NCBI GenBank assembly: GCA_949743325.1
Contig: CATJTQ010000063.1
Span: forward strand, 1 to 36,450
Origin: an uncultured Lachnospiraceae bacterium
GTDB taxonomy: Bacteria; Bacillota; Clostridia; Lachnospirales; Lachnospiraceae
Direction of reading: 5' to 3'
DNA length: 36,450 bases
Numbering within the stretch: position 1 is the first letter of the stretch; each line of letters begins with the position of its first letter. The position numbers and the translations under genes were made by a program. Shown here piece by piece: positions 33,414 to 36,450 of this stretch. A model generated the notes under the pieces. The model had not been told where the DNA came from. It searched no databases and saw only the letters and a program-made list of their open reading frames with translations.

Positions 33414-34286
33414 ATGAGAGAATTTAAGCCGGTAAAAGAAGGAAAAGTAAGAGAAGTATATGATAATGGGGATAGTATGATTATTGTCGCAACAGACAGA
33501 ATTTCAGCCTTTGATGTTATTCTGAAAAATCAGGTAGTAAAAAAGGGTAAGATTCTTACACAGATGTCTAAATTTTGGTTTGACTTTACTAAAGATATTG
33601 TTCCAAATCATATGTTGTCTGTTGATGTAAATGATATGCCGGAATATTTTCGTAGTGATAAATATAATGGAAACAGCATGTTGTGTAAAAAGCTGGAGAT
33701 GCTTCCTATTGAGTGTATTGTCCGCGGTTATATTACCGGAAGCGGTTGGGAGAGCTATAAGAAGAATGGAACTGTATGCGGCATAGAACTTCCTGATGGC
33801 TTGAAGGAATCTGATAAGCTTCCTGAACCGATTTATACTCCTACCACAAAGGCTGATTTGGGTGATCACGATGAGCATATTACTTTTGAGGACAGTGTTG
33901 AAATTTTGGAGAAACTTTATCCGTCAAAAGGTGAAGAGTATGCAGTTAAAATTAGAGACTGTACAGTTTCTCTGTATAAAAAATGTGCAGAGTATGCTTT
34001 GGAAAAAGGCATTATTATTGCCGATACTAAGTTTGAGTTTGGTCTTGACGAAAATGGAAATGTAGTTTTAGGAGATGAGATGCTGACACCAGACAGTTCA
34101 AGATTCTGGCCGAAAGAGGGGTATGAGCCAGGTAAGGGACAGCCTTCATTTGATAAACAGTTTGTAAGAGACTGGCTTAAGGCAAATCCAGAAAGTGATT
34201 ATAAACTTCCCCAAGATATCGTAGATAAGACGGTTGGTAAATATGAAGAAGCATATCAGATGCTGACAGGTAAAGCTTTGACATAG
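33414..34286 (+). CDS. purC: Phosphoribosylaminoimidazole-succinocarboxamide synthase
   Basis: A 290-residue PurC that joins aspartate to CAIR with ATP to make SAICAR in purine synthesis. Family motifs are clear: GKVREVYD near the start, ATDRISAFDVIL, the ECIVRGYITGSGW block, and IADTKFEFG followed by GDEMLTPDSSRFW near the end. GGAGG lies 8 nt before ATG 33414. This is a housekeeping gene between the copper and signalling genes. It has no link to other pur genes in the window. Confidence 0.95.
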   Translation: MREFKPVKEGKVREVYDNGDSMIIVATDRISAFDVILKNQVVKKGKILTQMSKFWFDFTKDIVPNHMLSVDVNDMPEYFRSDKYNGNSMLCKKLEMLPIECIVRGYITGSGWESYKKNGTVCGIELPDGLKESDKLPEPIYTPTTKADLGDHDEHITFEDSVEILEKLYPSKGEEYAVKIRDCTVSLYKKCAEYALEKGIIIADTKFEFGLDENGNVVLGDEMLTPDSSRFWPKEGYEPGKGQPSFDKQFVRDWLKANPESDYKLPQDIVDKTVGKYEEAYQMLTGKALT

Positions 34287-34312
34287 TACATTCCTTTCAA
34301 AGGAGATAGAGA

Positions 34313-36450
34313 ATGAAGAGACAGATTTTAGTTGTGGACGATTACGAGCCTAACCGAATAATTCTTACAGAAATTTTAGAAGATGAGTATGAGGTTCTGA
34401 CAGCGAATACTGGTTCGGAAGCATTGCAGCTTCTTCATATTTGCGGCAACAGAATTGCAGCTGTTTTTATTGAGCTTAATTTGTCCTTAAAGGATGCATA
34501 TGAGTTTCTTAGAAATGTACGGTTGGAAAACAGATATTCACAACTGCCTGTTATTGCAATAACGCCGTATGATGAGTCTGACAAGGAGGTTAAGGCGTTT
34601 TTGGCGGGAGCCAGCGATTATGTGGCAAGGCCGTATAAGGCGCATGTTATAATGCAGCGGCTGAGAAATCTTATAACTATGCATGAGGCAGTAGAGAATC
34701 TAAAGGAGGCTGAGAAGGACAGTCTGACAGGCCTCTACAATAAGAAGGCTTTTTATCGTATGGTTCAGGAGAAGCTTGATCATATTGATAAAGGCGAGTA
34801 TATAATTGCTGCGGTTGATGTTGAAAAGTTTAAAATATTAAATGATACTTTTGGTTGGGAGGCTGGAGATCATCTTCTTATGGTAACTGCCCAGAGCTTA
34901 AGAAGTCATTATGATGATTCAGATGTTGTTTTAGGTTATGGTGACAGAGATGTATTTTTTATATTTATGAGAAAGAAGGATCTTACAGAGGAGAGTCTGT
35001 TGAGTTTTGAGAAAGAAGTAGTTGACAGATTCGGAACATCAAAGGTTACTTTTAAGGTTGGTATCTATATTATTGAAGATAAGGAGCGTAAAGTCCGTTC
35101 AATGTGTGATTATGCTCTTTTGGCTATAGACAACATTAAGGGACAATTTGAAAAGAAATATTGTGTATTTGAGTCTTCATTTCTGGAAGGTATTTTGCTT
35201 GAAAAGAAAATTACAGATGGTATGCAGGATTCTCTTGACAATCAAAATTTTCAAGTTTACATTCAGCCTAAATATGATATAGGCTGTAATCTTATGATAG
35301 GTGCGGAAGCGTTGGTAAGATGGAATCATCCGCAGTTAGGTGCCGTGTCCCCAGCAGATTTCATTCCTATTTTTGAAAAAAACGGGTTTATAACGAGACT
35401 TGACAGATATGTATGGGAGAGAGTTTGTCAGTATCTTGCAGATTGGAAAGCAAAATATAAAAAAATAGTTCCTGTGTCTGTAAATGTCTCCAGAGAAGAT
35501 ATACAGACAGATGATTTTCCGGAGGAAATTTATAATCTTGTCAATAAATATGGATTAGAGCCGCCATGTCTGCATCTGGAAATAACAGAGACGGCATATA
35601 CTGAAAATACTGCTCAGTTAGTTCAAGTGTTAAAACGTTTAAAGGAATATGGTTTTATAATAGAGATGGACGATTTTGGCAGTGGGTATTCATCACTAAA
35701 TATTTTGGCAGAACTTCCGGTTGACATAATTAAATTGGATATTAAGTTTATTCAGAATGAAATTCAAAATAAGAACAGCAGTAATATAATGAAATTTATT
35801 ATCAATATGGCTAAGTGGATGAATCTGCTGGTAATTGCAGAGGGTGTCGAGACACAGAAACAGCTTGATTATCTGAAACAATTAAACTGTAACTTTGTTC
35901 AGGGATATTTCTATGCAACTCCTATGCGTGCTGAGGAATTTGAGCGAAAACTTATTACTGAAGAGCTTCTGCCTATTTTCGATATGAAATCATATTTAAG
36001 TCATCTTGTATCACAGAAAAGAGTTGACGACAGCGACAGAGAAGAGATACTTGTTGTGGATGATCTGGAGATGAATCGTGCTATTATCGTCGATTTTCTT
36101 AAGGACAGTTATAAGATGGTTCAGGCAGAGAATGGGCTGGTTGCCTTGGAATATGCCAAAGCTAATTATGAAAATATTGTCGCTGTTATTTCTGATATTT
36201 ATATGCCTGTTATGGATGGTTTTGAGCTTCTCAGTATGATGAAAAATTCAGAAGAATTAAAACATATTTGTTTTATAGTAACTTCTTCTGATGAAGAACT
36301 TTTAAGGGTAAATAAACGTCTCGCAGCTGCAGATGATTATATACTGAAACCTTATGAAAAAGAAGAGATGATACAGATAGTAAAAGGCGTACTTGAGAAG
36401 CAGAATAAGGAAGAGTTAAAAGTTCTTCGCCGTACTGAAAATATGTCGAA
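34313..36450 (+). CDS. REC-GGDEF-EAL-REC c-di-GMP phosphodiesterase (3' end outside the window)
   Basis: At least 712 residues from ATG 34313 (AAAGGAG about 8 nt upstream), still open at the right edge. The first REC (1-120) lacks the phospho-acceptor Asp (Glu54 in FIELNLS) and has RP for KP. The GGDEF domain (about 130-285) is degenerate, with YGDRD at 209-213. The EAL domain (about 300-550) keeps EALVRW, VNVS, LEITET, DDFGSGYSS, IKLD, AEGVET and QGYFYATPM, so it should hydrolyse c-di-GMP. The second REC has Asp628 in ISDIYMP and is intact. It may lower the signal that the PelD-like protein reads, although it sits outside the pel operon. Confidence 0.9.
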   Translation, partial: MKRQILVVDDYEPNRIILTEILEDEYEVLTANTGSEALQLLHICGNRIAAVFIELNLSLKDAYEFLRNVRLENRYSQLPVIAITPYDESDKEVKAFLAGASDYVARPYKAHVIMQRLRNLITMHEAVENLKEAEKDSLTGLYNKKAFYRMVQEKLDHIDKGEYIIAAVDVEKFKILNDTFGWEAGDHLLMVTAQSLRSHYDDSDVVLGYGDRDVFFIFMRKKDLTEESLLSFEKEVVDRFGTSKVTFKVGIYIIEDKERKVRSMCDYALLAIDNIKGQFEKKYCVFESSFLEGILLEKKITDGMQDSLDNQNFQVYIQPKYDIGCNLMIGAEALVRWNHPQLGAVSPADFIPIFEKNGFITRLDRYVWERVCQYLADWKAKYKKIVPVSVNVSREDIQTDDFPEEIYNLVNKYGLEPPCLHLEITETAYTENTAQLVQVLKRLKEYGFIIEMDDFGSGYSSLNILAELPVDIIKLDIKFIQNEIQNKNSSNIMKFIINMAKWMNLLVIAEGVETQKQLDYLKQLNCNFVQGYFYATPMRAEEFERKLITEELLPIFDMKSYLSHLVSQKRVDDSDREEILVVDDLEMNRAIIVDFLKDSYKMVQAENGLVALEYAKANYENIVAVISDIYMPVMDGFELLSMMKNSEELKHICFIVTSSDEELLRVNKRLAAADDYILKPYEKEEMIQIVKGVLEKQNKEELKVLRRTENMS

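Noticed and set aside
1-36450. CRISPR arrays, tRNA or rRNA genes, insertion sequences or phage genes.
   Set aside because: I found no direct-repeat/spacer pattern, no tRNA-like cloverleaf, no rRNA stretch, and no transposase or integrase motifs on either strand.

Overview
The window is AT-rich (roughly one third G+C by eye). It uses strong AGGAGG-type ribosome sites, GTG and TTG starts, and tightly packed operons. The protein families present (Gram-positive Pel-type polysaccharide genes, PqqD-like proteins, a heterodimeric ABC exporter, a CopA-type ATPase) fit a Clostridia genome, most likely Lachnospiraceae. This placement is an inference from style and gene content; no rRNA or species marker is present.

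Layout. (1) 111-3817: a two-gene heterodimeric ABC exporter closed by a strong terminator (3836-3886). (2) 4029-18968: a co-directional run of about 15 kb. It opens with a small PqqD-like protein, then a PelD-like protein fused to an SDR domain, PelE-like, a 924-aa polytopic protein carrying a heptapeptide repeat, a PelA-like/DUF2194-like anchored protein, PelF, PelG, a DUF2304 protein, a GT4, a GT2 and a DUF4874/DUF4832 protein. This reads as a c-di-GMP-responsive Pel-type exopolysaccharide locus. (3) A second, membrane-anchored DUF4832 paralogue (18961-20394, minus strand) overlaps the first tail to tail. (4) 20468-27438: a Stealth-type sugar-phosphate transferase, a Wzx-like flippase, an NTP_transf_5 nucleotidyltransferase, a PqqD-HPr-kinase-like fusion and an ABC exporter. 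(5) 27596-30681: a small protein with a leader-like N-terminus and a His-rich, beta-rich (CBM2-like) core, read convergently to the exporter; a PqqD / response regulator / soluble histidine kinase operon; and a divergent Ser/His S26-type peptidase. (6) 30727-34286: a CopA copper ATPase with a CopZ-like C-terminal domain that has its own internal start, then purC. (7) 34313 to the right edge: a REC-GGDEF-EAL-REC protein with degenerate first REC and GGDEF domains but an intact EAL domain; it runs off the window.

How they may work together. Regions 4 and 5 hold the kinase, nucleotidyltransferase, PqqD and ABC exporter set known from some lasso-peptide clusters, but no lasso cyclase or transglutaminase-type leader protease. 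In their place are an S26-type peptidase and a folded-domain-sized substrate. My leading hypothesis is a little-described RiPP-like export and modification system that puts a small His-rich, carbohydrate-binding-like protein on the surface next to a Pel-type matrix polysaccharide. A third PqqD at the head of the pel run ties the two halves together. The pel assignment is well supported by PelF, PelG and the PelD I-site; the link between the two systems is inference.
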